From NCBI GenBank assembly GCA_902761825.1, contig CACWLY010000003.1:1-37933 (forward strand): DNA of 37,933 nucleotides. Reading direction: 5' to 3'. Below, one piece after another: positions 25,983-35,207 of this stretch. Under the pieces are notes generated by a model, which was given only the letters and a program-made list of their open reading frames with translations, ran no database searches and was not told the DNA's origin. The position numbers were made by a program, and so were the translations under genes. How positions within the stretch are numbered: position 1 is the stretch's first letter; each line of letters starts with the position of its first letter. The DNA comes from an uncultured Eubacteriales bacterium (GTDB taxonomy: Bacteria > Bacillota > Clostridia > Christensenellales > Aristaeellaceae).

Positions 25983-26834
25983 ATGAATCCGAGAATTACT
26001 GTGTTCGGCGGGGCCAATATGGATATCCTGGGCATGCCGGACGGAAAGTTGGTGGAGAAGGATTCCAATATCGGGCGCGTGCTGCTTCGCCCGGGCGGCG
26101 TGGGAAGGAATATCGCGGAACAGATCGTCAGGCTGGGCTGCGCATGCTCGCTTCTGACGGCGTTCGGCACCGATTCCCTGGCGGACGCGCTGTGCGCGTC
26201 CTGCGCCCGCAAGGGCATCGATATTACGCACGCGCTGACGGCGGAAGGAAATACCTGCGTGTATCTCTGCCTGCACGACGAGACCGGCGATATGGTGGCC
26301 GCCATCAACGATATGCAGCTGACCCGATACCTGACGGTCGAATACGCCGCGGACAGCATGCAGTTTATCAACCGGTCGACGCTGTGCGTCCTGGACGCCA
26401 ATCCGCCCGCGGAAACGATACGGTATGTTGCCGATCACGCCGAGGTTCCGCTGCTCCTGGATCCGGTGAGCTGCGCGAAGCTGGACAAGATACGGGATAT
26501 CCTGCCGCGGCTTGCGGCGATCAAGCCCAACATCCTTGAGGCGCGAAAGCTCACGGGAGAGCGGGACGCGGCGAGCTGCGCGCGCGCTCTGATCAATAAA
26601 GGCGTGCGGCGGGCGTTCGTCTCCCTCGGCGCGGAAGGAATATGCTGCGCGGATCGGGAACGATGCGATATCCTGCCGGTGAAGCATTTTTCGCCGGCGG
26701 CGAAAACCGGAGCGGGCGACGCGCTGTGCGCCGGGATCGCCGTGGCGATGGCGTCGGGAGAAAGCACGCTGGAATGCGCAGAATACGGTATGCAATGCGC
26801 TGCCGATTTTTTACAGAACGAGGAGGAACAATAA
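25983..26834 (+). CDS. psuK: PfkB-family kinase, probable pseudouridine kinase
   Basis: It would phosphorylate pseudouridine to pseudouridine 5'-phosphate, the substrate of the next gene. The 283-residue protein has the PfkB signatures RPGGVGRNIAEQIVRLG near the N-terminus and TGAGDALCAGIA with the catalytic aspartate near the C-terminus. The sugar-kinase fold alone does not tell the substrate; the direct linkage to psuG does. No clear ribosome binding site precedes ATG 25983, so translation is probably coupled to queA, whose stop ends one base before. Its own end carries the AGGAGG for psuG. Confidence 0.9.
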   Translation: MNPRITVFGGANMDILGMPDGKLVEKDSNIGRVLLRPGGVGRNIAEQIVRLGCACSLLTAFGTDSLADALCASCARKGIDITHALTAEGNTCVYLCLHDETGDMVAAINDMQLTRYLTVEYAADSMQFINRSTLCVLDANPPAETIRYVADHAEVPLLLDPVSCAKLDKIRDILPRLAAIKPNILEARKLTGERDAASCARALINKGVRRAFVSLGAEGICCADRERCDILPVKHFSPAAKTGAGDALCAGIAVAMASGESTLECAEYGMQCAADFLQNEEEQ

Positions 26835-27740
<906 letters not shown>

Positions 27741-27758
27741 TCCGCAGTAAAAACAGAA

Positions 27759-27796
27759 AGAATCGTACGGCAGAAGCTGTGCGGTTCTTTTTTTTC
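27759..27796 (+). terminator. Intrinsic terminator after psuG
   Basis: AGAATCGTAC (27759-27768) pairs, with two G-U contacts, with GTGCGGTTCT (27779-27788), followed by a long T-run. It ends the ruvC-psuG operon before the feoB promoter. Confidence 0.88.
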
Positions 27797-27808
27797 TTTC
27801 AAAAAAAC

Positions 27809-27837
27809 TTGATAATTGACAAATATTGACCTAATAT
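27809..27837 (+). promoter_or_regulatory. Probable promoter of feoB
   Basis: TTGATA (27809-27814), a 17-base spacer and TAATAT (27832-27837). TTGA repeats in the spacer make the exact -35 box uncertain. I see no clear Fur box palindrome. Confidence 0.55.
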
Positions 27838-27868
27838 AGAGAAGGACGCCGAAAGGCGCGCCGGACTC

Positions 27869-27886
27869 GAAGGTGAAGGTGAAGGT
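27869..27886 (+). repeat. Triple GAAGGT repeat forming the feoB ribosome binding region
   Basis: Three tandem GAAGGT hexamers run directly into the feoB ATG. The middle copy places a GAAGG 7 bases from the start and is probably the functional ribosome binding site. Change in repeat number would alter spacing, so it might tune translation. Confidence 0.6.
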
Positions 27887-30229
27887 ATGACGATCAAGGA
27901 TCTGAAAACGGGACAGACGGCCAAAATAGACGCCGTGGGCGGCGAGGGCGCGCTTCGCCAGCATTTTCTGGATATGGGCGTGATCCCCGGCGCGGAAGTG
28001 ACGCTGATCAAGCTCGCGCCGATGGGCGATCCGATGGAACTGCAGATTCACGGATATGAGCTGACGCTTCGTCTGGCGGACGCCGAAAAGATCAGCGTGC
28101 TGCCCGTAGCCAGAAACATGAAGACGAAAACGGTCCGGGAGAAAACAAAAGCCTTTGCGCATCCCGGACTTGGCGAAGAAGGGAAATACCATCCGAAGGG
28201 CAGCGGCAATCCGCTTCCGGAAGGGACGAAGCTCACCTTCGCGCTGGTAGGCAATCAGAACAGCGGAAAGACGACGCTGTTCAACCAGCTGACGGGCTCC
28301 AATCAGCATGTCGGCAATTTCCCGGGCGTCACCGTGGACCGCAAGGACGGCGTGATCCGCGGGCACGGCGAATCGCTGATCACCGATCTGCCGGGGATCT
28401 ATTCTATGTCGCCTTATTCCAGCGAGGAGCGCGTTTCGCGCAATTTCGTTCTTGAAAGAAAACCGAAGGCGATCATCAATATCGTCGACGCCACCAATAT
28501 CGAGCGCAATCTGTACCTGACGATGCAGCTGCTGGAAATGAACATCCCCATGGTCGTCGCGCTGAACATGATGGATGAGATGCGCGGCAACGGCGGCACG
28601 GTGGACGTGAACGCCATGGAAGCGCTGCTGGGCGTGCCCGTCGTGCCCATTTCCGCGGCAAAGAATGAAGGCGTGGACGAACTGGTGCGCCATGCCGTCC
28701 ACATCGCCAAATATCAGGAAAAACCGCTGCGCCAGGATTTCTGCGGCGCGGAGGATCACGGAGGCGCGGTTCACCGCGCGCTGCATGCCGTAAGCCATCT
28801 GATCGAGGACCATGCGCATCGCTCCGGCTTGCCGGTCCGTTTCGCCGCCGCCAAGCTGCTGGAGGGGGACGAGCTGATCATGGAACAGCTTGCGCTGGAC
28901 GAAAACGAAAAAGAAATGCTGGAGCATATCATCCTGCAGATGGAAGCAGAGCGCGGGCTCGATCACAGCGCTGCGATGGCGGAAATGCGCTTCGACTTCA
29001 TCAAAAAGGTCTGCGACGCCTGCGTGATCAAGCCGCATGAAAGCAAAGAGCACATCCGCAGCCAGAAAATAGACAGGATACTGACCGGAAAGCATACGGC
29101 GATCCCGGCGTTTATCGCCATCATGGCGCTGGTGTTCTTCCTTACGTTCTTCCTGATCGGCCCGTTCTTCCAGGATCTGCTGCAGATGGGCATCGACAGG
29201 CTGGGCGAGGCGCTTGGGCGCGCAATGGAAAACGCGCATGTCAACCAGACGATCCAGAGCCTTGTGCTGGAGGGCGTGTTCGAGGGCGTCGGCACGGTCG
29301 TCAGCTTCCTTCCGATCATCGTGACGCTGTTTTTCTTCCTGTCCCTGCTGGAGGACAGCGGCTATATCGCCCGCGTCGCCTTCGTGATGGATAAACTGCT
29401 GCGCCGCATCGGCCTGTCCGGCCGCAGCATTGTGCCGATGCTGATCGGCTTTGGCTGCACCGTGCCGGCCGTCATGTCGACGCGCACGCTGCCCAGCGAC
29501 CGGGACCGCCGCATGACGATCCTGCTGACGCCGTTTATGTCCTGCACGGCGAAGCTGCCGATCTACGGCTTCTTCGTCGACGCCTTTTTCCCGGGGAAAA
29601 GCTGGCTGATCATCACCGGGCTCTATTTGCTCGGCATTGTTGTGGGCATCCTGGCGGCCTTCCTGTTCAAGAACTCGCTGTTCAAAGGGGAAGCGGTGCC
29701 GTTCGTGATGGAACTGCCGAACTATCGCCTGCCCAGCACCAAGAACGTGACGCAGCTGCTGTGGGAAAAGTCCAAGGATTTCATCCATCGGGCTTTCACG
29801 ATCATACTGATTGCGACGATCGCGGTCTGGTTCCTCAAAAACTTCGATTTCCGTTTCAACGTGGTGCAGGATTCCCACGACAGCATGCTGGCAGCGGTTT
29901 CCGCGCTGATCGTTCCGCTGTTCCGTCCCATCGGACTGGGCGACTGGCGTATCGTTACTTCCCTCGTCTGCGGCTTTATCGCAAAGGAAAGCGTGGTGTC
30001 CGTCATGGAGGTGCTGTTCAAGGACGGAGTACAGGCCATCGGAACGCTTGCGGCCGCGTCGATGCTGGTGTTCAGCCTCCTTTATACGCCCTGCGTGGCG
30101 GCCATCGCGGCTATCCGCAGAGAGCTTGGGCATAAATGGGCGCTGTCGCTGCTGGCGTGGCAGTGCGGGATCGCGTGGATCATGGCGCTTGCGGCCAGGC
30201 TGATCGGCATCGTTTTTGGTGTACGGTGA
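27887..30229 (+). CDS. feoB: Ferrous iron transporter, fused FeoA-FeoB
   Basis: FeoB imports Fe(II) using a cytoplasmic G-domain and a membrane core. The 780-residue protein starts with a FeoA domain (about 1-75, an SH3-like fold with FLDMGVIPGAEVTL), then a linker, the G-domain (G1 GNQNSGKTT 122-130; G3 DLPG 167-170; G4 NMMD 227-230) and a membrane region from about 400 with the two gate-type repeats (GLSGRSIVPMLIGFGCTVPAVM). FeoA is usually a separate gene, so this is a natural fusion. ATG 27887 follows the GAAGGT repeats. It is followed 11 bases later by the Cys-rich FeoB partner. Confidence 0.96.
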   Translation: MTIKDLKTGQTAKIDAVGGEGALRQHFLDMGVIPGAEVTLIKLAPMGDPMELQIHGYELTLRLADAEKISVLPVARNMKTKTVREKTKAFAHPGLGEEGKYHPKGSGNPLPEGTKLTFALVGNQNSGKTTLFNQLTGSNQHVGNFPGVTVDRKDGVIRGHGESLITDLPGIYSMSPYSSEERVSRNFVLERKPKAIINIVDATNIERNLYLTMQLLEMNIPMVVALNMMDEMRGNGGTVDVNAMEALLGVPVVPISAAKNEGVDELVRHAVHIAKYQEKPLRQDFCGAEDHGGAVHRALHAVSHLIEDHAHRSGLPVRFAAAKLLEGDELIMEQLALDENEKEMLEHIILQMEAERGLDHSAAMAEMRFDFIKKVCDACVIKPHESKEHIRSQKIDRILTGKHTAIPAFIAIMALVFFLTFFLIGPFFQDLLQMGIDRLGEALGRAMENAHVNQTIQSLVLEGVFEGVGTVVSFLPIIVTLFFFLSLLEDSGYIARVAFVMDKLLRRIGLSGRSIVPMLIGFGCTVPAVMSTRTLPSDRDRRMTILLTPFMSCTAKLPIYGFFVDAFFPGKSWLIITGLYLLGIVVGILAAFLFKNSLFKGEAVPFVMELPNYRLPSTKNVTQLLWEKSKDFIHRAFTIILIATIAVWFLKNFDFRFNVVQDSHDSMLAAVSALIVPLFRPIGLGDWRIVTSLVCGFIAKESVVSVMEVLFKDGVQAIGTLAAASMLVFSLLYTPCVAAIAAIRRELGHKWALSLLAWQCGIAWIMALAARLIGIVFGVR

Positions 30230-30240
30230 GGGGAAATGCT

Positions 30241-30393
30241 GTGAACGCGTGGGATGTGCTGATTCTGCTTATCGTCGGAGCCGCCGTTGTCCGCGCGGCG
30301 GTATCGCTGCGTAGGCGGAGAAAAAACGGCTGCGGCGGCTGCTGCGCCTGCTGCAAAGAGGCTTGCGCAAAAAGGGAAAACGATGCGGAATAA
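30241..30393 (+). CDS. FeoB-associated Cys-rich membrane protein
   Basis: A 50-residue protein with one N-terminal membrane helix (about 5-20) followed by a basic stretch RRRRK and a cysteine cluster CGGCCACCKEAC. This matches the small Cys-rich proteins that often follow feoB in Clostridia; they are thought to help FeoB or sense redox or iron. Start GTG 30241 is chosen because GAGGGG stands 8 bases upstream and the product begins MNAWDVLILLIV; the longer open frame upstream is feoB in another frame. Too short for many gene finders. Confidence 0.85.
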   Translation: MNAWDVLILLIVGAAVVRAAVSLRRRRKNGCGGCCACCKEACAKRENDAE

Positions 30394-30488
30394 CGGGATC
30401 GTCGCGGTTTGCGTCCCGACAATGCGCCATATATAGTGGTCAGGAAAAGAATTTAAGCGAAAAAGTGACGAAATATATGGGAAAAGTG

Positions 30489-30517
30489 TTGACAAACCGT
30501 GATTTGATCACTATAAT
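30489..30517 (+). promoter_or_regulatory. Promoter of the DUF177-rpmF unit
   Basis: TTGACA (30489-30494), a 17-base spacer and TATAAT (30512-30517): a perfect consensus, about 30 bases before the gene. It may also feed the valS T-box leader, which has no evident promoter of its own. Confidence 0.92.
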
Positions 30518-30547
30518 ATTGCTGTTCGCGATTGGAGGGGATCAGTC

Positions 30548-31057
30548 TTGCTTCTGGATGTTTCTCGCGCGCTGCGCGCACCGGGCGAGGCTTTCACCTT
30601 TGAACATCACGAACGTATCCCGCCGCAGGATATCAACGGCGAAAAAGTGACGTTCGATGAACCGGTGGTTCTCGAAGGCCGCTTTTCCATGTCCGGGAAC
30701 GATCTTACGCTCGAAGGCGAATTGACGGCCACGGCCCACTCCCGCTGCTGCAATTGCCTGGAACCTGCAAAGGTTGACCTGAAAGTGCCCTTTCGGGAAG
30801 TGTTTACGAGACTTGACCGTTTTCATGAGGATGCGGGGGATGATCCCGATCGTCTTGTGTTTTCCGGCTCCAAGGTTGAGCTTGATCACCTGACGCTCAC
30901 GCTGGCGCTGCTGGAGCTGCCGATCCGTATTCTGTGCCGTCCCGATTGCGAAGGCTACAGGCAGATGGCGCCCCGGTACACCGCACCACAGAAAAACAAT
31001 CCTTTTTCTGTGCTTCAAGATTTGATAAAAAACGATCTGAACGATCAGGAGGTATAA
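30548..31057 (+). CDS. DUF177 (YceD) family protein
   Basis: The 169-residue protein belongs to the DUF177/YceD family that is almost always encoded directly before rpmF; members have been linked to 23S rRNA accumulation. The diagnostic cysteines are present: CCNC near residue 70 and CRPDCEG near 140. Start TTG 30548 is set by GGAGGGG upstream. The C-terminal tail NPFSVLQDLI is typical of the family. It is three bases from rpmF, so the two are co-expressed. Confidence 0.93.
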   Translation: MLLDVSRALRAPGEAFTFEHHERIPPQDINGEKVTFDEPVVLEGRFSMSGNDLTLEGELTATAHSRCCNCLEPAKVDLKVPFREVFTRLDRFHEDAGDDPDRLVFSGSKVELDHLTLTLALLELPIRILCRPDCEGYRQMAPRYTAPQKNNPFSVLQDLIKNDLNDQEV

Positions 31058-31060
31058 ACC

Positions 31061-31246
31061 ATGGCTCTGCCCAAAGGAAAAATTTCTAAGGCTCGTAAAC
31101 GCAGCCGCCGCGCCAATTGGAAGCTTGCTCTTCCCGCTATCGTTACTTGCCCTCAGTGCCATAAGAAAATGCTGGCGCATCGTGTCTGCAAGAATTGCGG
31201 TTATTACAACGGCGTTCAGGTTGTTGCTCACGACGAAGAGAAATAA
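31061..31246 (+). CDS. rpmF: 50S ribosomal protein L32
   Basis: A 61-residue ribosomal protein of the large subunit. It has the basic N-terminus MALPKGKISKARKRSRRANW and a complete zinc ribbon CPQCHKKMLAHRVCKNC, so it is the zinc-binding (C+) form. ATG 31061 follows AGGAGG. It is followed by the Val T-box leader of valS. Confidence 0.98.
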   Translation: MALPKGKISKARKRSRRANWKLALPAIVTCPQCHKKMLAHRVCKNCGYYNGVQVVAHDEEK

Positions 31247-31264
31247 GCCGATTTTCGGTTTTTC

Positions 31265-31498
31265 CCGTTGAAGAAGAGGAGTATGCTGCCATAATCCATC
31301 AGAGAGGGCGATTCGCTGGCTGAAAGATCGCCCGGGTAAAAGCAGCGGAAGGTCGCTTCGGAGGGGGAGGGGTGAAAGAAAGTAGCCCGTCCGCGTTGCG
31401 CGCGTTACAGCGCAGAGAGGCGGCAAGCGTTTTGCCGCAAAGCAAGGTGGTACCACGGGTCGTTCCGTCCATGCATGGACAGAACGACTTTTTGTTTT
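31265..31498 (+). promoter_or_regulatory. T-box riboswitch, valine specific
   Basis: The leader of valS. It has the T-box AGGTGGTACCACGG (31445-31458) and a strong terminator: GTCGTTC (31459-31465) with GAACGAC (31482-31488), enclosing the palindrome GTCCATGCATGGAC, then TTTTTGTTTT. In Stem I, GAAG on the 5' side pairs with CTTC on the 3' side and TGCTGC with GCAGC, leaving an internal loop that carries the AGTA motif on one side and GTC (31352-31354), a valine codon, on the other. The specifier fits the downstream gene. No separate promoter is evident between rpmF and Stem I. Confidence 0.93.
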
Positions 31499-31522
31499 AC
31501 AAAAAAGAAGGAGCTATGAGAA

Positions 31523-34234
31523 ATGAGCGAATTCAGCATGGAGAAACAATACAATCCTCAGGCGATCGAGCGTGAAACCTACCGTCAATGGGAGGAGAGC
31601 GGCGCGTTCAAGGCAGAGCGCGTGGAAGGCAAAAAGCCCTTCACCATCGTCATGCCCCCGCCGAACATTACCGGCCAATTGCATATGGGCCATGCGATGG
31701 ACTGCACGCTGCAGGACGCCCTGACACGCTATCATCGCATGAAGGGCGATCCCACCCTCTGGCTGCCCGGAACGGACCATGCCTCCATCGCCACCGAAGT
31801 GAAGGTGGTGGAGAAGCTCGCGAAGGAAGGAATCAAAAAGACCGATATCGGCCGCGAGGAATTCCTGAAGCATGCCTGGGCCTGGAAGGCTGAATACGGC
31901 GGACGCATCAGCCGCCAGCTGCGCCGCATGGGCTCGAGCTGCGACTGGAGCAGAGAGCGCTTTACCATGGACGAAGGCTGTAGCAAGGCTGTGCGCGAAG
32001 TGTTCGTGCGTCTGTATGAAAAGGGCATCATCTATCGCGGAAACCGCCTGGTCAACTGGTGCCCCTGCTGCGATACTTCCATTTCGGACGCCGAGGTGGA
32101 ATACGCGGAGAAGGAAGGCAATTTCTGGCATCTGCTCTATCCGGTGAAAGAAACGGGAGAAATGCTTGAATTGGCTACGACGCGTCCCGAAACGATGCTG
32201 GGCGATACCGCCGTGGCGATCAACCCTGCCGATCCCCGCTTCACGCATCTTCACGGGTGCCATGTGATCCTGCCCTTGATCAACAAGGAAATCCCCATCG
32301 TGTGCGACGAGCACGCCGATATGGAAAAGGGAACGGGCGTGGTGAAGATCACTCCCGCTCATGACCCCAACGACTTTGAGGTGGGTCAGCGCCATCATCT
32401 GCCCATCGTGCGCGTGTTCACCTACGACGGCCATATGACTGGCGCGGCGGACGCCGCCGCCGCGCGGGAAATCTTCGAGAGCGGAAAAGCCGCCGTCAAC
32501 GAGCCCGAAGTGCTGGACTGCGGCAAGTATGCAGGCATGACAGCGATGGACGCCCGCAAGGCGATCGTTGAGGATCTGACGGCGCTGGGCCTGCTCAAAT
32601 CCATCGAGCCGCTCAAGCACGAGGTGGGAACCTGCTACCGCTGCCATAACGTGGTGGAGCCCATGGTGAGCAAGCAGTGGTTCGTGAAAATGGAACCGCT
32701 GGCAAAGCCCGCCATCGAAGCGGTGCGCAATGGCGAAACGAAATTCGTGCCCGACCGCTTCAGTAAGATCTATTACAACTGGATGGAAAACATCCGCGAC
32801 TGGTGCATCAGCCGCCATCTTTGGTGGGGACATCGCATTCCCGCCTGGTATTGCGAGGACTGCGGCGAAACCATCGTGTCCCGGGAGGATCCTGCCGTTT
32901 GCCCCAAGTGCGGCTGCAAGCGTCTGAGCCAGGACGAGGACGTGCTGGATACCTGGTTCTCTTCCGCGCTCTGGCCTTTCTCCACGCTTGGCTGGCCCGA
33001 ACAGACGGAAGATCTCAAATATTTCTATCCCACAAGCACGCTTGTGACGGGCTATGATATCATCTTCTTCTGGGTGGCGCGCATGATCTTCAGCGGCATC
33101 GAGAACATGGGCAAATCGCCCTTCGATACCGTTCTGATCCATGGCCTTGTGCGCGATGAGCTGGGACGCAAGATGAGCAAATCGCTTGGCAACGGCATCG
33201 ATCCTCTGGAAGTGATCGACCAGTACGGCGCCGACGCGCTGCGCTTTTCCCTGTGCATGGGCATAAGCCCGGGCAACGATACCCGCTATTCCACCGGCAA
33301 GCTGGAATCTGCCCGCAACTTTGCCAACAAGGTGTGGAACGCCAGCCGCTTCGTGCTGATGAACCTGGAAGGCAAAGAAGGACTCGAAGGCAAGAAGCTG
33401 GAATTGGCCGATAAGTGGATTCTGAGCCGCTATCATGAGTGCGCCGCCGACGTGACCCGTCATTTTGAGGATTGCGAATTCGGCATGGCGGCGCAGAAAA
33501 TCTATGATTTTGCCTGGAGCGAATTCTGCGACTGGTATATCGAGCTGGCGAAGGGCGGCCTGCTGGGCGAAGACGCCGAACGCAAGGCGACCGTCCGCGC
33601 CGTGCTGACCGAGGTGCTCAGCGGATTGCTTCGCCTGCTGCATCCGTTCATGCCTTTCCTGACCGAAACGGTGTATAAGTTCCTGCCGGGCTGTGAAGAG
33701 GCGAGCTGCATGCTGTCCGCCTGGCCCGCGGCTGACGATATTCCCGCTTTCCCGGCCGAGGAAGCCAGGATGGAGGGCGTCATGGAAATCATCCGCGCGG
33801 TGCGCAACCTGCGGGCGGAAATGAAAGTGCAGACCGGCCATAAGGCGCGCCTGATGGTGCGTCCCGCCGAAGGATGGACGGAAGCGATAACGAACGCCGA
33901 AATCTTCTTCCGCCGTCTGGCGAACGTTTCCGAACTGGATATCCTTGAAAAGGATCAGGCCGTCGGCGAAAAGACGGTGGGCGCGGTGACGAACGCCGGC
34001 GAAATCCTGATCCCGCTGGGCGATCTGGTGGATATCGAAAAAGAGACCGCCCGCCTCAACAAAGAGCGCGATAACCTGATCAATGAAATCAAGCGCGCCG
34101 AAGGCAAGCTCAACAATCCGGGATTTGTCAATAAAGCGCCCGAAGCGCTGGTGAATCAGGAGCGTGAAAAGCTGGAAGCCAACCGGAAGATGCTTTCCGC
34201 GCTGGAAGCGCGCATCGAGGATCTGAAGAAATAA
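31523..34234 (+). CDS. valS: Valyl-tRNA synthetase
   Basis: It charges tRNA-Val with valine and edits misloaded threonine. The 903-residue class I enzyme has PPPNITGQLHMGHAMD with the HIGH-type motif, the editing domain (ATTRPETMLGDTAVA), a zinc site YCEDCGE and CPKCGCK, the KMSKSLGNGIDP motif, the anticodon-binding domain and the C-terminal coiled coil (about 830-900, EKETARLNKERDNLINEIKR). ATG 31523 follows AAGGAG; an ATG at 31516 is in a different frame. Expression is controlled by the T-box leader directly upstream. Confidence 0.99.
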   Translation: MSEFSMEKQYNPQAIERETYRQWEESGAFKAERVEGKKPFTIVMPPPNITGQLHMGHAMDCTLQDALTRYHRMKGDPTLWLPGTDHASIATEVKVVEKLAKEGIKKTDIGREEFLKHAWAWKAEYGGRISRQLRRMGSSCDWSRERFTMDEGCSKAVREVFVRLYEKGIIYRGNRLVNWCPCCDTSISDAEVEYAEKEGNFWHLLYPVKETGEMLELATTRPETMLGDTAVAINPADPRFTHLHGCHVILPLINKEIPIVCDEHADMEKGTGVVKITPAHDPNDFEVGQRHHLPIVRVFTYDGHMTGAADAAAAREIFESGKAAVNEPEVLDCGKYAGMTAMDARKAIVEDLTALGLLKSIEPLKHEVGTCYRCHNVVEPMVSKQWFVKMEPLAKPAIEAVRNGETKFVPDRFSKIYYNWMENIRDWCISRHLWWGHRIPAWYCEDCGETIVSREDPAVCPKCGCKRLSQDEDVLDTWFSSALWPFSTLGWPEQTEDLKYFYPTSTLVTGYDIIFFWVARMIFSGIENMGKSPFDTVLIHGLVRDELGRKMSKSLGNGIDPLEVIDQYGADALRFSLCMGISPGNDTRYSTGKLESARNFANKVWNASRFVLMNLEGKEGLEGKKLELADKWILSRYHECAADVTRHFEDCEFGMAAQKIYDFAWSEFCDWYIELAKGGLLGEDAERKATVRAVLTEVLSGLLRLLHPFMPFLTETVYKFLPGCEEASCMLSAWPAADDIPAFPAEEARMEGVMEIIRAVRNLRAEMKVQTGHKARLMVRPAEGWTEAITNAEIFFRRLANVSELDILEKDQAVGEKTVGAVTNAGEILIPLGDLVDIEKETARLNKERDNLINEIKRAEGKLNNPGFVNKAPEALVNQEREKLEANRKMLSALEARIEDLKK

Positions 34235-34268
34235 CGAGCTCCGCGCGGTAAAAACAGAGGAGAATGCA

Positions 34269-35198
34269 TTGGAATTTAAACATGAACCGGTGCTTCTGAA
34301 AGAAGTGCTGGAATGGCTGGCCCCGGCGGAAGGCGGCGTTTTTGCCGATGGTACGCTGGGCGGCGGCGGCCACAGCGAGCGTATCCTGGAAAAAATAGGG
34401 GATACGGGCACGCTGTATGGAATAGACCGCGACGAGGATGCCTTGCGGGCGGCGACGAGCCGCCTGCAGGGCTTTCCTGCGTTTCACGCGATTCACGGCA
34501 ATTTTCATGATATCGATGAACTGCTGCCGGAAAACGTGCGTTTGGACGGCGGTTTGCTTGACCTGGGCGTTTCTTCCTATCAGCTCGATACGCCGGAACG
34601 CGGCTTTTCCTATCATGAAGACGCGCCGCTGGATATGCGCATGGATCGCTCGGCGGGAATGACCGCGGCCGAATGGCTAAACAGCGTATCGGAAAAGGAA
34701 ATAATGTCCGCGCTGTACGATTACGGCGATGAAAAGTGGTCCGCGCGGATCGCGAAAATGATCGTGGAACGCAGAGCCGGGCAGCCGCTTGCCACGACGG
34801 GCGATCTGGTCGCCTGTGTGGACGCGGCAATCCCCAAGGCGGTTCGCCGCAAGGACGACGGGCATCCCGCGAGGCGCACGTTCCAGGCGGTTCGCATTGC
34901 CGTAAACGACGAAATAGCGCCGCTGGAGCAGGCGCTGAACGATTGGATATCCCGTATTCGCCCGGGCGGCAGGCTTTGCGTGATCACCTTTCATTCCATC
35001 GAGGACAGGATCGTAAAGCACGCTTTCCGGCAAATGCAGAATCCCTGCACCTGTCCGCCGAAAGCGCCGATCTGTACCTGCGGGAAAAAGCCCGTCGCGA
35101 AGGTGATGGGCGGCGGAGCGATCCGCCCCACAAAGGAAGAACTGGCGTTCAATCCCCGTTCCCACAGCGCTACGCTGCGGGTAGCCGAAAGGCTGTAA
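34269..35198 (+). CDS. rsmH: 16S rRNA (cytosine(1402)-N4)-methyltransferase
   Basis: RsmH (MraW) methylates N4 of C1402 in the decoding centre of 16S rRNA. The 309-residue protein has the SAM-binding motif FADGTLGGGGHSERIL, DLGVSSYQLDTPERGFSY, and the C-terminal FHSIEDRIVKHAFR. Start TTG 34269 is set by GAGGAG 8 bases upstream. In most Firmicutes this gene opens the division and cell-wall (dcw) cluster before ftsL; here no ftsL, pbp or mra genes follow, and rsmI comes next instead. Confidence 0.98.
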   Translation: MEFKHEPVLLKEVLEWLAPAEGGVFADGTLGGGGHSERILEKIGDTGTLYGIDRDEDALRAATSRLQGFPAFHAIHGNFHDIDELLPENVRLDGGLLDLGVSSYQLDTPERGFSYHEDAPLDMRMDRSAGMTAAEWLNSVSEKEIMSALYDYGDEKWSARIAKMIVERRAGQPLATTGDLVACVDAAIPKAVRRKDDGHPARRTFQAVRIAVNDEIAPLEQALNDWISRIRPGGRLCVITFHSIEDRIVKHAFRQMQNPCTCPPKAPICTCGKKPVAKVMGGGAIRPTKEELAFNPRSHSATLRVAERL

Positions 35199-35207
35199 GG
35201 AGCGCTT

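Noticed and set aside
30394..30418. Hairpin after the FeoB-associated gene as a terminator
   Set aside because: The stem (CGGGA/TCCCG) is short and no T-run follows.
31514..34411. Very long open frame (965 codons) on the strand opposite valS
   Set aside because: It mirrors valS in an antisense frame, is rich in His, Arg and Gln, has no family motif and no ribosome binding site. Long antisense frames are expected opposite GC-rich genes.
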